Shown in pieces: positions 52,247-63,850 of a DNA stretch of 64,000 nt. The translations under genes and the position numbers were made by a program. The DNA lies in assembly GCF_018918005.1 (NCBI RefSeq), contig NZ_JAHLPR010000004.1, forward strand, positions 62,001-126,000, read 5' to 3'. Position 1 is the first letter of the stretch. Each line of letters starts with the position of its first letter. The DNA comes from Paenibacillus sp. MSJ-34 (GTDB lineage: Bacteria > Bacillota > Bacilli > Paenibacillales > Paenibacillaceae). The notes under the pieces are model-generated. The model saw only the letters and a list, made by a program, of their open reading frames with translations. It made no database searches and was not told the origin of the DNA.

Positions 52247-54757
52247 ATGCTAGGAATTGTGAAAAAGATTTTCGGCGACGCCAACGAGCGCGAAGTGAAG
52301 CGTCTGATGAAGACGGTGGATCAGATCAACGATATGGAACCGACATTTCAAGCGCTCTCGGACGAACAACTGAAAGCGAAGACGGAAGAGTTCCGGGCGC
52401 GTCTGGACAAAGGGGAGACGCTGGACGACTTGCTTCCTGAGGCGTTTGCGGTCGTGCGCGAAGCGTCGAAACGGACGCTCGGCATGCGTCACTTTGACGT
52501 ACAGTTGATCGGCGGTATGGTGCTCCATGAAGGGAAAATTGCCGAGATGAAAACCGGGGAAGGGAAGACGCTTGTCGGAACGCTTCCGGTTTATTTGAAC
52601 GCATTGCTTGGCAAAGGGGTACATGTCGTCACCGTCAACGATTACCTCGCTCAGCGGGATAGCCAAATGATGGGACAAATTTACGAATTTCTCGGCATGA
52701 CCGTTGGGGTAAACCTGAACGGCATGTCTCATGAAGATAAACAAGCGGCATACGCTTGCGATATTACGTACGGAACGAACAATGAATTCGGCTTCGATTA
52801 TTTGCGCGACAACATGGTATTGTATTTGGAACAGATGGTGCAGCGGCCGCTTTATTTCGCCATAATCGACGAGGTCGACTCCATTCTCGTCGACGAAGCG
52901 CGGACGCCGCTCATCATTTCCGGCCAAGCGGCCAAATCGACCGAGCTGTATTTTGCGGCCGATCGTTTCGTCAGCCGATTGCAGCCGGAAGAGGATTATA
53001 CGGTTGACATTAAAGTGAAATCCGTTGCGCTGACGGAAGCCGGCGTTGCGAAAGCGGAGCGCGCCTTCGGGATCGAGAACTTGTTCGATCACGCGCATGT
53101 CACGTTGAACCATCATGTGACGCAAGCGCTCAAGGCGCATGTCATTATGAAACGCGACGTCGATTACGTCGTGCAGGACGGCGAAGTATTGATCGTCGAC
53201 GAGTTCACCGGACGGATTATGCAAGGCCGCCGGTACAGCGACGGACTGCATCAAGCGATTGAAGCGAAGGAAAAGCTCGATGTGCAGAACGAGAGCATGA
53301 CGCTCGCGACGATTACGTTCCAGAACTACTTCCGCATGTACCGCAAGCTTGCCGGCATGACCGGTACGGCCAAAACGGAAGAAGAAGAATTCAAGAAAAT
53401 TTACGGTTTGGACGTCGTGCAAATTCCGACCAACAAACCGAATATTCGCAAAGATATGGCCGATATCGTGTACAAAACGGAACTGGGCAAATTCAAGGCG
53501 GTCGTTGAAGAGATCGTCAAGCGCCATCAGAACAATCAACCGGTGCTCGTCGGTACCGTTTCGATCGAGAATTCCGAGCTGATCTCGGAGTTGCTGAAAC
53601 GGAAAGGCGTTCCCCATAAAGTGCTGAATGCCAAATACCATGCCGAAGAAGCGGAAATTATATCGCGCGCCGGGCAAGCGGGCAGCGTCACGATCGCGAC
53701 GAACATGGCCGGCCGCGGTACCGATATTTTGCTGGGCGACGGCGTTGCGGAAGCAGGCGGGTTGCATATTATCGGTACGGAACGGCATGAAAGCCGCCGG
53801 ATCGACAATCAGCTGCGCGGCCGTTCCGGGCGTCAGGGCGACCCGGGCTCGTCCCAATTTTATCTGTCGTTGGAAGACGAATTAATGCGCCGCTTCGCAT
53901 CGGACAGCATTACCGCGATGATGGACAAACTCGGTTTCGACGAAGAATCGCCGATCGAGAGCAAGCTCATTACCCGCGCCATCGAATCCGCGCAGAAACG
54001 CGTAGAAGGCAGCAACTTCGATATGCGGAAGATCGTCTTGCAATACGATGACGTGATGAACCAACAGCGCGACATCATTTATAAACAGCGCCGCGAAGTG
54101 TTGGACTCGGACAATATCCGGCAAATCGTGCTGGATATGATTAAGCCTTGCATCGAACGCGTCGTCGAGGCGCATTGCACGGATGACATTCCGGAAAATT
54201 GGGAGCTGCAAGAAGTCGCCGATTATGCCAACAGCAAACTGCTCGAAGAAGGCCAATTGACCAAAGACGAACTTTGGGGCAAGGAAAAAGAGGAAATTAT
54301 CGAGCATATATATAATCTCGTATTGCAGCGTTACGACGAACGCGAACAAACGATGGGGCCGGAAATGATGCGCGAATTCGAGAAAGTCATCGTCCTGCGC
54401 GCCGTCGACAGCAAATGGATGGATCATATCGACGCGATGGATCATTTGCGCCAAGGTATCCATTTGCGCGCCTATGGCGGAACCGATCCGCTGCGCGAAT
54501 ATCAATTCGAAGGGTTCGAGATGTTCCATGAGATGATCAGCCGTATACAGGAAGAAGTCTCGACCTATATTATGAAAGCGCAAGTGGAACGCAACCAGGA
54601 ACGTCAAGCCGTTGTGGAAGAAAGCAAAATGTCAACGAACAGCAGCAGCGAGCCTGCGGAGAAAAAACCGGTCACGCGCGGCGAGACGATCGGCCGCAAC
54701 GATCCTTGCCCATGCGGCAGCGGCAAAAAATACAAAATGTGCCACGGTAAAGCGTAA
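52247..54757 (+). CDS. secA: Preprotein translocase ATPase SecA
   Basis: 836 residues, full length. ATP motor of the Sec export channel. Walker [10 protein letters not shown] near residue 102, [19 protein letters not shown], the second nucleotide-binding domain with [11 protein letters not shown] and [11 protein letters not shown], and the C-terminal zinc site [17 protein letters not shown], which binds SecB or ribosomes in other species. ATG 52247 follows AAAGGGG; a longer frame to 52202 lies over the promoter. GC about 57%, in contrast to the modification locus. Confidence 0.97.
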   Translation: MLGIVKKIFGDANEREVKRLMKTVDQINDMEPTFQALSDEQLKAKTEEFRARLDKGETLDDLLPEAFAVVREASKRTLGMRHFDVQLIGGMVLHEGKIAEMKTGEGKTLVGTLPVYLNALLGKGVHVVTVNDYLAQRDSQMMGQIYEFLGMTVGVNLNGMSHEDKQAAYACDITYGTNNEFGFDYLRDNMVLYLEQMVQRPLYFAIIDEVDSILVDEARTPLIISGQAAKSTELYFAADRFVSRLQPEEDYTVDIKVKSVALTEAGVAKAERAFGIENLFDHAHVTLNHHVTQALKAHVIMKRDVDYVVQDGEVLIVDEFTGRIMQGRRYSDGLHQAIEAKEKLDVQNESMTLATITFQNYFRMYRKLAGMTGTAKTEEEEFKKIYGLDVVQIPTNKPNIRKDMADIVYKTELGKFKAVVEEIVKRHQNNQPVLVGTVSIENSELISELLKRKGVPHKVLNAKYHAEEAEIISRAGQAGSVTIATNMAGRGTDILLGDGVAEAGGLHIIGTERHESRRIDNQLRGRSGRQGDPGSSQFYLSLEDELMRRFASDSITAMMDKLGFDEESPIESKLITRAIESAQKRVEGSNFDMRKIVLQYDDVMNQQRDIIYKQRREVLDSDNIRQIVLDMIKPCIERVVEAHCTDDIPENWELQEVADYANSKLLEEGQLTKDELWGKEKEEIIEHIYNLVLQRYDEREQTMGPEMMREFEKVIVLRAVDSKWMDHIDAMDHLRQGIHLRAYGGTDPLREYQFEGFEMFHEMISRIQEEVSTYIMKAQVERNQERQAVVEESKMSTNSSSEPAEKKPVTRGETIGRNDPCPCGSGKKYKMCHGKA

Positions 54758-54861
54758 TAAAACGGAAGTTGCCGCGGGCATAGCGCATGCATAAGATGGA
54801 CTAGCGGGCAATCGCAATGTACGATGCGGTTGCCGCATACAGTATGATGAGGTGAACAGCC

Positions 54862-55969
54862 ATGATCGATCCGAGCGTCAAACATGATTTGCGCGAAGTG
54901 GCAAAGAGATTAACCGACCTTAGGGGGTCTCTTTGACTTAGATGTTAAGCAGGAAATGATAGCGAACTATGAGGAGAAGATGGCGGCGCCCGATTTTTGG
55001 GACGACAACGAGCGGGCGCAGAGCATTATCGCCGAACTGAACGGCGTAAAGGCCGTCGTCGACCAATACGAAGCATTGCGTGAAGAGTACGAGGATGTGC
55101 AATTAATGCTGGAATTGGCCGAGGAGGAGAAGGACGAGGCGCTGGCGGCCGAAATCGCCGGCAATATCGAGCAACTCTCGGACAAAATGAGCAACTTCCA
55201 ATTGCAGCTATTGCTTAGCCAGCCGTACGACAAATTCAACGCCATTCTGGAGTTGCATCCGGGAGCGGGCGGCACCGAGTCGCAAGACTGGGCGCAAATG
55301 CTGCTGCGCATGTACACCCGATGGGCGGAGAAGCGCGGCTTCAAAGTCGAAGTGCTCGACTATTTGCCCGGCGACGAGGCCGGCGTGAAGAGCGTAACGC
55401 TGCTGATCAAAGGCTTTAACGCTTACGGTTACCTGAAAGCGGAGAAGGGCGTGCACCGGCTGGTGCGCATTTCTCCGTTCGACGCTTCGGGACGGCGGCA
55501 TACGTCGTTCGTATCCTGCGACGTCGTTCCGGAAATATCCGAAGATGTCGAAGTTGAAATCCGTACGGAAGATTTGAAAGTCGACACCTACCGTTCCAGC
55601 GGCGCGGGCGGGCAGCATATTAACACGACCGACTCGGCGGTGCGGATTACGCATATCCCAACCGGCATCGTCGTCACATGCCAAACCGAACGGTCGCAGA
55701 TCAAAAACCGCGAGCGCGCCATGACGGTATTGCGTTCCAAGCTGTACGAGCGCAAGATTGAAGAGCAGCAGAAAGAATTGGCAGAAATTCGCGGCGAACA
55801 ATCGGATATCGCTTGGGGCAACCAAATCCGTTCTTACGTGTTCCACCCATACAGCATGGTGAAGGATCATCGGACGCAAGTGGAGACGGGAAATGTAGGC
55901 GCAGTGATGGACGGCGATCTCGATTCGTTCATCGACGGATATTTACGCAGCCAGATTCGGCAAGAATAA
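54862..55969 (+). CDS. prfB: Peptide chain release factor 2, with programmed +1 frameshift
   Basis: 368 residues after frameshift: codons 54862-54933, then 54935-55969. RF2 reads UGA and UAA stops. Codon 25 in the first frame is TGA (54934-54936). The second part has the RF2 tripeptide SPF in [11 protein letters not shown] and the catalytic GGQ in [16 protein letters not shown]. The first ATG follows GAGGTGA. Without the shift only 24 residues would be made. It is followed by a strong terminator. Confidence 0.96.
54922..54937 (+). promoter_or_regulatory. prfB autoregulatory frameshift site
   Basis: AGGGGG (54922-54927) acts as internal Shine-Dalgarno, three bases before the slippery CTT TGA C (54931-54937). 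This is the standard RF2 site: low RF2 delays reading of UGA and favours the +1 slip on CTT/TTT. Confidence 0.95.
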
Positions 55970-55980
55970 GCACAGTACGG

Positions 55981-56010
55981 AATTCCTACACGACAGTGTA
56001 GGAATTTTTT
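55981..56010 (+). terminator. Terminator of prfB
   Basis: AATTCCTACAC (55981-55991) pairs perfectly with GTGTAGGAATT (55996-56006) over loop GACA, with T-run to 56010. Confidence 0.9.
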
Positions 56011-56031
56011 GTAAGCGAGGAGAGTACAGAG

Positions 56032-56946
56032 ATGGATACCTTAGAAAGCAAAGAAAACAAGGAAACGAAATCGAAACCGAATCGAAGATTGCCGAAACCT
56101 GTCAATCGCAAGCTGCAGATGACCATCGAATATGCCCTCGTCATTCTTGGCAGTTTTATCGTGGCAATCAGCTTTAATTTGTTTCTACTAGCCAATCAAA
56201 TCGCTTCCGGCGGCGTGTCCGGGATTTCGATTCTCGTCGAACAATTGACCGGCATCCAACCGGCATTCACCCAATGGGGGTTCAACATCCCTCTATTCGT
56301 GATCGGCACGATGCTGCTCGGCAGACGATTCGGCTTCAAGGTGCTGCTCAGCAGCATTGTCTTGCCGTTATTCGTCTACTTGACCCGGGACTGGCCGGCT
56401 CCGACAGACAATCCCTTGCTTGCGTCGATCTACGGCGGGATGGGAATCGGTTTGGGCCTTGGCATCGTATACCGGGGCCGCGGTTCCACCGGAGGCCTTG
56501 ATCTGGTTGCGCAAATCATTCACCGTTTTACCGGTCTAAGCTACCCGCTGTCGGTCGCGATGCTGGACGGAATCGTCATTTTGTGCGCGGGCGTTTTGTT
56601 GTCTCCGGAGAAAGCGCTGTACGCCTTGATCGGCTTGTTTGTGACGAGCAAAATGATCGACGCGGTTCAAGTAGGCTTCGGCTTTTCCAAAGTCGCCTTT
56701 ATTATTTCTGCGCAGACGGAGCCGTTGACGGAAGCGATCTTGCATGAACTGGACCGCGGGCTGACGAAGTGGGACGGCCAAGGCGGATTTACCAAAGAAG
56801 GGCGCACCGTTCTCATGGTTGTCGTCGGCCAGACGGAGGTCAGCAAATTGAAGGCGATTGTAAAAAGGGTCGACCCGACCGCTTTTGTCATCATTAGCAA
56901 TACGAACGAGGTGTTGGGCGAAGGATTTAAACTTCACGGCAGTTAA
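56032..56946 (+). CDS. YitT-family membrane protein (DUF161/DUF2179)
   Basis: 304 residues. A basic cytoplasmic N-terminus, about five membrane helices (first ALVILGSFIVAISFNLFLLA) with the glycine-rich family motif GGVSGISIL and GRGSTGGLDL, and from about residue 220 the cytoplasmic DUF2179 domain (VAFIISAQTEPLTEAILHEL, RTVLMVVVGQTEVSKLKAIV). The function of this family is unsettled; some members affect cysteine or cystine handling. Own ribosome site GAGGAGAG. Confidence 0.87.
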   Translation: MDTLESKENKETKSKPNRRLPKPVNRKLQMTIEYALVILGSFIVAISFNLFLLANQIASGGVSGISILVEQLTGIQPAFTQWGFNIPLFVIGTMLLGRRFGFKVLLSSIVLPLFVYLTRDWPAPTDNPLLASIYGGMGIGLGLGIVYRGRGSTGGLDLVAQIIHRFTGLSYPLSVAMLDGIVILCAGVLLSPEKALYALIGLFVTSKMIDAVQVGFGFSKVAFIISAQTEPLTEAILHELDRGLTKWDGQGGFTKEGRTVLMVVVGQTEVSKLKAIVKRVDPTAFVIISNTNEVLGEGFKLHGS

Positions 56947-56965
56947 AAATTACATAAATTGAGCA

Positions 56966-57012
56966 TTGTATTTTTATAAATCCAAATGTATAATGATACA
57001 TATTTTAAAATA
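56966..57012 (+). promoter_or_regulatory. Promoter and ARG box of the arginine operon
   Basis: TTGTAT (56966-56971), 17 bases, TATAAT (56989-56994). Overlapping the -10 is ATGTAT-AATG-ATACAT (56986-57001), which fits the 18-bp ArgR/AhrC operator pattern. A perfect palindrome TATTTTAAAATA follows at 57001-57012 and may be a second, weaker half. Arginine-bound ArgR would block RNA polymerase directly. Confidence 0.65.
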
Positions 57013-57041
57013 CGGCTAATATTTCCACAGGGGGTCAATTG

Positions 57042-57107
57042 GTGTACAATGGTAAGAAGACGGACTTGTACGGAAACGAACGTAGCAAAGGACGTATTCG
57101 CAAGTAA
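57042..57107 (+). CDS. Possible 21-residue leader peptide upstream of argC
   Basis: GTG 57042 to TAA 57105, preceded by AGGGGG (57029-57034) at a 7-base spacing, which is a better ribosome site than many real genes have. The peptide is basic and ends NERSKGRIRK, with three arginine codons (CGT, CGT, CGC) among its last eight. It lies inside the leader of the arginine operon. No terminator hairpin with T-run was found between it and argC, so transcription attenuation is not supported; translational coupling or ribosome stalling is possible. It could also be chance. Confidence 0.4.
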   Translation: MYNGKKTDLYGNERSKGRIRK

Positions 57108-57158
57108 ACTTTTGAACGACCTCTTACAGAGTATGGCGATTTGGAGGGGAAACGCGAC

Positions 57159-58208
57159 ATGAACAAAACAGTAAGGGCAGCGATTGTCGGTTCGACCGGT
57201 TACGGGGGCGTCGAACTGATTCGTTTTTTAGGGGGACATCCGCAAGTGGAGATTACGTCGGTACTATCCTCATCCAGCAGCGGGGTTCCGATCGCGGAAG
57301 GCTATCCCCATCTATCCGAGATCGTTACGGATTTGCTGGACGGCATCGATATCCCGGCGATCCGCGAGAAGGCGGACGTTGTCTTCACCGCTACGCCGCA
57401 TGGCGTGAGCTCCAAGCTGGTGCCGCAGTTGCTGGATGCCGGCTTGAAAGTGATCGATCTGTCGGGCGATTTCCGGCTGAAGTCCGGCGATCAGTATCGG
57501 CAATGGTATAAGCACGAACCGGCGCAAACGGAACTGCTGCAAGAAGCGGTATACGGCCTCAGCGAGGTGTTCGGCGACGAGGTGACGAGCGCCCGCTTCG
57601 TATCCAATCCGGGATGCTATCCGACGGCGACGCTGCTCGGCTTGATTCCGGCGCTTTCCGCAGGCTGGATCGATCCCCGTTCGATTATCGTGGACGCCAA
57701 ATCGGGCGTGTCCGGCGCGGGGCGAGGCGCGAGCTTGGGAACCCATTATTCGGAAATTAATGAAAATTTTAAAGCATATAAAGTGAATAAGCATCAGCAT
57801 ACGCCTGAAATCGAGCAGGTGCTTTCGCTGCTGAGCGGAGAACAAGTTACCGTGACGTTCACGCCCCATCTGGTTCCGATGACGCGCGGCATTATGGCGA
57901 CGATGTACGCGACGTTGAACGACGCGCATACGGAGGAAGATTTGATCGAGCTGTACCGCCAATATTACGAGGGACGCCCGTTCGTGCGCATACGCGATAA
58001 AGGCAAGTGGCCTGCCACCAAGGAAGTGTACGGCTCCAATTATTGCGATATCGGCTTCGCAGCCGACGAGCGAACGGGACGGGTGACGATCATTTCCGTG
58101 ATCGATAACTTGGTCAAAGGCGCCGCGGGTCAAGCGATTCAAAATATGAATTTGATGATGGGATGGAACGAAACGTTAGGTTTAAAACTAACGCCTGTGT
58201 ATCCATAG
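57159..58208 (+). CDS. argC: N-acetyl-gamma-glutamyl-phosphate reductase
   Basis: 349 residues. NADPH-dependent third step of arginine synthesis. NAD(P) loop IVGSTGYGGVELIRFL and active-site Cys in SNPGCYPTATLLG; a second conserved block is HQHTPEIEQ. ATG 57159 is chosen, with GGAGGGG (57143-57149) upstream; the TTG at 57141 is inside that site. First gene of a same-strand operon with argJ 16 bp later. Confidence 0.96.
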   Translation: MNKTVRAAIVGSTGYGGVELIRFLGGHPQVEITSVLSSSSSGVPIAEGYPHLSEIVTDLLDGIDIPAIREKADVVFTATPHGVSSKLVPQLLDAGLKVIDLSGDFRLKSGDQYRQWYKHEPAQTELLQEAVYGLSEVFGDEVTSARFVSNPGCYPTATLLGLIPALSAGWIDPRSIIVDAKSGVSGAGRGASLGTHYSEINENFKAYKVNKHQHTPEIEQVLSLLSGEQVTVTFTPHLVPMTRGIMATMYATLNDAHTEEDLIELYRQYYEGRPFVRIRDKGKWPATKEVYGSNYCDIGFAADERTGRVTIISVIDNLVKGAAGQAIQNMNLMMGWNETLGLKLTPVYP

Positions 58209-58224
58209 GACGGAGGAACGAACG

Positions 58225-59469
58225 ATGGGGAAAAATGCGGTAGAAGAGCTGCCTTACGCGATCGTGCCGGACGGCTCGGTGACGACGCCTGCCGGTTTCC
58301 GGGCGGGGGGCTTGCATTGCGGCTTGAAGAAGACGACCCGATTCGATTTGGGGGCGATCGTATGCGAAGTGCCGGCGACGGCGGCGGCCGTCTATACGAC
58401 CAATGTGTTTCAGGCGGCTCCGCTGCAGGTGACGCGCGAGAGCATTGCGCAGGAAGGCAAGCTGCAGGCGGTGCTTGTGAATAGCGGCAACGCGAATGCG
58501 TGCACGGGCAAGCAAGGCGAAGAGGATGCATATCGGATGCGTTCGGCGCTGGCGCAGCGGCTGGGCATCGCGGAGCATTACGTCGCGGTCGCGTCGACCG
58601 GCGTGATCGGCGAACTGCTTAAGATGGACCGTGTGCTCGCGGGCGTAGAATCGTTGCCTGCGAAGTTGACGGATCAAGATTCCGGAGCGGAGGATTTCTG
58701 CCAAGCGATACTTACGACCGATTTGGTGAAAAAAGAATGCTGCGTTCAAGTCCGCGTCGACGGCAACATCGTGACGATCGCGGGCGCGGCGAAAGGCTCG
58801 GGCATGATTCATCCGAATATGGCGACGATGCTCGCCTTTATGACGACGGATGCCGAGATCGAACGCGAGCCGCTGCAGCGGCTGTTGGGCCAAACGACCG
58901 ATGTGACGTTCAATATGATCACCGTGGACGGCGATACGAGCACGAACGATATGCTCGTTGCGATGGCCAGCGGACTGGCCGGCAACAATAAGCTGCATGA
59001 GGGGCATCCCGATTGGCCGGCGTTCGCCGCGGCGTTTCGCCGGGTATGCGAGCATTTGGCGCAGGCGATCGCGCGCGACGGCGAAGGGGCGACAAAGCTG
59101 ATCGAGGTGAACGTGAGCGGGGCGGAAACGGAGGAAGGAGCCCGCGCCATCGCCAAGACGGTGATCGGCTCGAGCCTCGTCAAATCGGCCGTGTTCGGCG
59201 CCGACGCCAACTGGGGGCGCATCATTGCGGCGGTCGGACGTTCCGGCGTGCCGGTCGATCCGGAGACGGTCGATATTCGCATCGGCGATATCGTCATGCT
59301 GGAACAATCGCGGCCGATTCCGTTCGACGAAGAGGCGGCGCTTGAATATTTGAAGGGCCAGACGGTGGTCATTCATGTGGATCTGCACATGGGTCAAGGC
59401 GAAGCGACGGCATGGGGCTGCGATTTGACGTATGATTATGTGCGCATTAATGCGGCGTATCGAACGTAA
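58225..59469 (+). CDS. argJ: Bifunctional ornithine acetyltransferase/N-acetylglutamate synthase
   Basis: 414 residues. ArgJ recycles the acetyl group from N-acetylornithine to glutamate. The precursor cleaves itself before the Thr in HPNMATMLAFMTTD to form the two subunits; that Thr is the nucleophile. Also visible are KGSGMI and the C-terminal DLTYDYVRINAAYRT. Its presence means the cyclic acetyl pathway is used and no argE is needed. GC-rich coding. Confidence 0.96.
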   Translation: MGKNAVEELPYAIVPDGSVTTPAGFRAGGLHCGLKKTTRFDLGAIVCEVPATAAAVYTTNVFQAAPLQVTRESIAQEGKLQAVLVNSGNANACTGKQGEEDAYRMRSALAQRLGIAEHYVAVASTGVIGELLKMDRVLAGVESLPAKLTDQDSGAEDFCQAILTTDLVKKECCVQVRVDGNIVTIAGAAKGSGMIHPNMATMLAFMTTDAEIEREPLQRLLGQTTDVTFNMITVDGDTSTNDMLVAMASGLAGNNKLHEGHPDWPAFAAAFRRVCEHLAQAIARDGEGATKLIEVNVSGAETEEGARAIAKTVIGSSLVKSAVFGADANWGRIIAAVGRSGVPVDPETVDIRIGDIVMLEQSRPIPFDEEAALEYLKGQTVVIHVDLHMGQGEATAWGCDLTYDYVRINAAYRT

Positions 59470-59545
59470 ATATACGACAGTTTTCGATGAAATCATATTG
59501 CAAGTTGGCCATATTGCGCCATAAAGGGAGACAGGAGTAAAGTTC

Positions 59546-60367
59546 ATGGATAACAATGCGTTGAACGGACAGAAGCAACGGCGATTTGTCATGAAATGCG
59601 GAGGCAGCACGCTTGCGGCGCTGCCGGACGCTTTTTACGCCGATTTATGCGCGCTGCAAGCGGAAGGAATCATTCCGGTCATCGTGCACGGCGGCGGACC
59701 GGCCATTTCCGACACGTTGACGAAATTGGGCATCGAGACCGAGTTCGTGAACGGTTTGCGGAAGACGAACGATGCGGTATTGGATGTCGTCGAAATGGTG
59801 CTGGCCGGGAAGATTAATAAAGAAATCGTCCGCAAAATCGGCGCAAGCGGCGCCAAAGCGCTCGGCTTATCCGGCGTCGACGGCGCGTTGATTCAGGCAG
59901 AGCCGGTAGCGAACGAGGCGGAAATCGGTTTTGTCGGCGAAGTGACGCATATTAACGCCGAAGCGATCGAAGGGATCGTCGCGATGGGGTATATGCCTGT
60001 CATTGCCCCGATCGGCATCGGCAAGGACGGCAAACAGCGATACAACATTAACGCGGATACGGCGGCAGGAGCAGTCGCCTCTTATCTCGGCGTCGAGCGC
60101 ATGATCGTCGTGACCGATGTGCCGGGCATTATGCGAACGGCGGCAGACGGAGGGCGAACCGTCCTCCCGAGCGTGACGGTAGCGGATATCGAAGAGATGA
60201 TTGGCTCGGGTGAAATATACGGCGGCATGATTCCGAAGGTACGGGCGGCGATGCAATGCATTCATGGGGACGTGCGGGAGGTCGTAATTGTCGACGGCGC
60301 GGAACCGGGCGTGCTTCGCAGCGTGCTGCAGGGCGCGGCTATCGGCACGCGAATCGTGCGCGGGTAA
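59546..60367 (+). CDS. argB: Acetylglutamate kinase
   Basis: 273 residues, amino-acid kinase fold. Phosphorylates N-acetylglutamate. KCGGSTLAALPDAFYADL near the start (the family often has KxGG), HGGGPAIS for substrate binding, and YNINADTAAGAVASYLG with VTDVPGIM. No N-terminal extension of the arginine-inhibited hexameric type is seen, so feedback by arginine may be weak. Ribosome site AGGAG, 76 bp after argJ. Confidence 0.95.
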   Translation: MDNNALNGQKQRRFVMKCGGSTLAALPDAFYADLCALQAEGIIPVIVHGGGPAISDTLTKLGIETEFVNGLRKTNDAVLDVVEMVLAGKINKEIVRKIGASGAKALGLSGVDGALIQAEPVANEAEIGFVGEVTHINAEAIEGIVAMGYMPVIAPIGIGKDGKQRYNINADTAAGAVASYLGVERMIVVTDVPGIMRTAADGGRTVLPSVTVADIEEMIGSGEIYGGMIPKVRAAMQCIHGDVREVVIVDGAEPGVLRSVLQGAAIGTRIVRG

Positions 60368-60401
60368 GGAATAAGGAAAGATGACGGAAGGAGTGAATCG
60401 A

Positions 60402-61598
60402 ATGAGCGAAAATAAGGTGCAGCAAAGCGCATTGTTTCCGACTTATGCGCGCTATCCGATTTCGCTGGTGAAAGGCCAGGGCAGTTGGCTGTGGGACGAT
60501 CAAGGCAACAAGTATCTCGATTTTATGAGCGGATTGGCGGTCGCGAACCTGGGTCACGTACCGCAAACTGTGAAGGAGAAACTGGTCGCCCAGCTCGACG
60601 AATTATGGCATGTTTCGAATTTGTTTCAAATCCCGAATCAGGAAAAGGCGGCCGGTCTGCTCACCGCCAACAGCTGTGCGGATGCGGTATTCTTCTGCAA
60701 CAGCGGCGCGGAAGCGAACGAAGCGGCGATCAAATTGGCGCGGCGTTACAACAACAAAGTGCTTGGAAGCGACCGGTACGAAGTCATTACCTTTATCCAA
60801 TCGTTCCACGGGCGCACGCTTGCGACGTTAACGGCAACAGGGCAAGAGAAGGTGAAGGATGGGTTCTCTCCGTTGCCGACAGGCTTCAAACATGTTCCTA
60901 TGCATGATGTTGAGGCGTTGACCGCCGCGATCGGCGGCAAAACATGCGCGATCATGCTCGAATTGGTGCAGGCCGAGGGCGGCATCCATCCGGTCGATCC
61001 GGCGTTCGTGCAAGAGATCGTTCGCCTGTGCAAGCAGCATAACTTGCTGCTCATCATTGACGAAATTCAAACCGGCATGGGCCGGACCGGCAAACTGTTC
61101 GCCTATGAGCATTACGGCATCGAGCCGGATATTTTTACGTTGGCGAAAGGGCTGGGAAGCGGCTTCCCGGTAGGAGCGATGCTTGCCAAAGCGCCTTTGC
61201 GCGAAGCGTTCACTCCTGGCAGCCATGCGACCACATTCGGCGGCACGCCGATTGCGATGGCGGCGGTCATTGCGACGATCGAGACGATCGTCGGCGAAGG
61301 AATTCCCGCACGCGCCGCCGAGATGGGCGACTACTTGATGCGGCAGTTGCAAGAGCGGCTTGCGGGCAATCCGTATGTGCGCGACATTCGCGGCAAAGGG
61401 CTGATGATCGGCATCGAATGCGTCGAACCGATCGCCGGGGTGCTGGCCGAAGCGCAGAAGGCCGGGCTGCTGTTCGTGCCGGCCGGACCGAACGTCATTC
61501 GACTGCTGCCGAATTTGCTTGTAACCAAAGAAGAAATCGATCAGGCTGTTTCCATGATTCACTCGCTGCTGGCGAACAGAACAGCCGTTCATCCATAG
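60402..61598 (+). CDS. argD: Acetylornithine aminotransferase
   Basis: 398 residues, PLP class-III aminotransferase. Motifs: NSGAEANEAAIKLARR, FHGRTLATLTATGQ, IIDEIQTGMGRTGKLFA and the PLP lysine in TLAKGLGSGFPVGA. ATG 60402 follows GGAAGGAG at 8 bases; an in-frame ATG at 60381 overlaps that region. Forms N-acetylornithine, the ArgJ substrate. Confidence 0.96.
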   Translation: MSENKVQQSALFPTYARYPISLVKGQGSWLWDDQGNKYLDFMSGLAVANLGHVPQTVKEKLVAQLDELWHVSNLFQIPNQEKAAGLLTANSCADAVFFCNSGAEANEAAIKLARRYNNKVLGSDRYEVITFIQSFHGRTLATLTATGQEKVKDGFSPLPTGFKHVPMHDVEALTAAIGGKTCAIMLELVQAEGGIHPVDPAFVQEIVRLCKQHNLLLIIDEIQTGMGRTGKLFAYEHYGIEPDIFTLAKGLGSGFPVGAMLAKAPLREAFTPGSHATTFGGTPIAMAAVIATIETIVGEGIPARAAEMGDYLMRQLQERLAGNPYVRDIRGKGLMIGIECVEPIAGVLAEAQKAGLLFVPAGPNVIRLLPNLLVTKEEIDQAVSMIHSLLANRTAVHP

Positions 61599-61615
61599 AA
61601 CAGGAGGGAATGCCC

Positions 61616-62572
61616 ATGAATCCCACGGTGCAAGAAGAGATGGGGATTAACTTGAAAGGGCGGGATTTTCTCGCATTAGGCGATTACTCCCCCGAAGAAA
61701 TTCAATATTTGATCGATCTGGCGATCGACTTGAAACGGAAACAGAAGAACGGTGAAATCTATCACCCGCTCAAAGGCAAATCGCTCGGCATGATCTTCGA
61801 GAAATCGTCCACGCGGACGCGCGTCTCCTTTGAAGTCGGCATGTATCAACTAGGGGGGCAGGCGCTATTTTTAAGCAAGAACGATTTGCAGCTTGGACGG
61901 GGCGAGACGATTTGGGATACGGCGCAAACGATGTCGCGCTATCTCGACGGCATTATGATTCGCACGTTCGCGCACCGCAATGTTATCGACTTGGCGCGGG
62001 CGGCGACGATTCCCGTTATTAACGGGCTGACCGACTTGAATCATCCTTGCCAGGCGTTGGCCGATTACCAAACGATCTATGAACATAAAGGAAAATTGCG
62101 CGGCTTGAAGCTTGCCTACATCGGCGACGGCAACAATATGGCGCATTCGCTCATTATGGGCGGCCTGAAACTGGGCGTGAACGTGGCGGTCGCGACGCCG
62201 GAAGGATATGACCCGGATGCCGGCATTGTGGCGCAAGCCAAAGAAATCGGCGCGAAAACAGGCGCAAACCTGCTCCTGACCCGCGACCCGAGAGAAGCGA
62301 TCGAGAGCGCGGACGTGGTATATACGGATGTGTGGGCGAGCATGGGCTTTGAGGCGGAGCAAAAAGAACGCGAGGCGGCTTTTGCGGGTTATCAAGTGAA
62401 CGAAGAACTGACGCAATACGCGAAGGAAGATTACGTATTCATGCACTGCTTGCCGGCGCATCGCGGGGAAGAAGTGAGCGAAGGCGTGATCGACGGGCCG
62501 CATTCGATTATTTTCGACGAGGCCGAGAATCGGCTGCATGCGCAAAAAGCGGTTATGGCCGCATTGATGTAG
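61616..62572 (+). CDS. argF: Ornithine carbamoyltransferase
   Basis: 318 residues. Carbamoyl-phosphate site STRTRVSFEVGM, ornithine-side loop HCLPAHRGEEVSEGV with the reactive Cys, and DVWASMGFE. ATG 61616 is placed 7 bases after AGGAGGG (61602-61608); ATG 61610 is too close. A long in-frame extension upstream is a chance reading within argD. No carA/carB is next to it. Confidence 0.96.
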   Translation: MNPTVQEEMGINLKGRDFLALGDYSPEEIQYLIDLAIDLKRKQKNGEIYHPLKGKSLGMIFEKSSTRTRVSFEVGMYQLGGQALFLSKNDLQLGRGETIWDTAQTMSRYLDGIMIRTFAHRNVIDLARAATIPVINGLTDLNHPCQALADYQTIYEHKGKLRGLKLAYIGDGNNMAHSLIMGGLKLGVNVAVATPEGYDPDAGIVAQAKEIGAKTGANLLLTRDPREAIESADVVYTDVWASMGFEAEQKEREAAFAGYQVNEELTQYAKEDYVFMHCLPAHRGEEVSEGVIDGPHSIIFDEAENRLHAQKAVMAALM

Positions 62573-62608
62573 ATAGCAGGGCTCGCAAACGAAGGGAGAG
62601 AAGGAAAC

Positions 62609-63846
<1,238 letters not shown>

Positions 63847-63850
<4 letters not shown>

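Noticed and set aside
52250-53857. 535-residue open frame on the minus strand, opposite secA
   Set aside because: SecA is full length and conserved here; GC-rich codon usage leaves few stops in this antisense frame. No homology by eye.
54862-54936. prfB as a frameshifted pseudogene
   Set aside because: The in-frame TGA lies in the standard RF2 recoding site with AGGGGG and CTTTGAC, so the gene is intact.
58114-59610. 498-residue open frame on the minus strand, opposite argJ and neighbours
   Set aside because: It spans two real genes and their gap and is Arg/His-rich without motifs, so it is a codon-bias artefact.
61418-61615. Long N-terminal extension of argF in frame
   Set aside because: It runs inside argD and lacks a start site; AGGAGGG before ATG 61616 and the usual argF start decide the matter.
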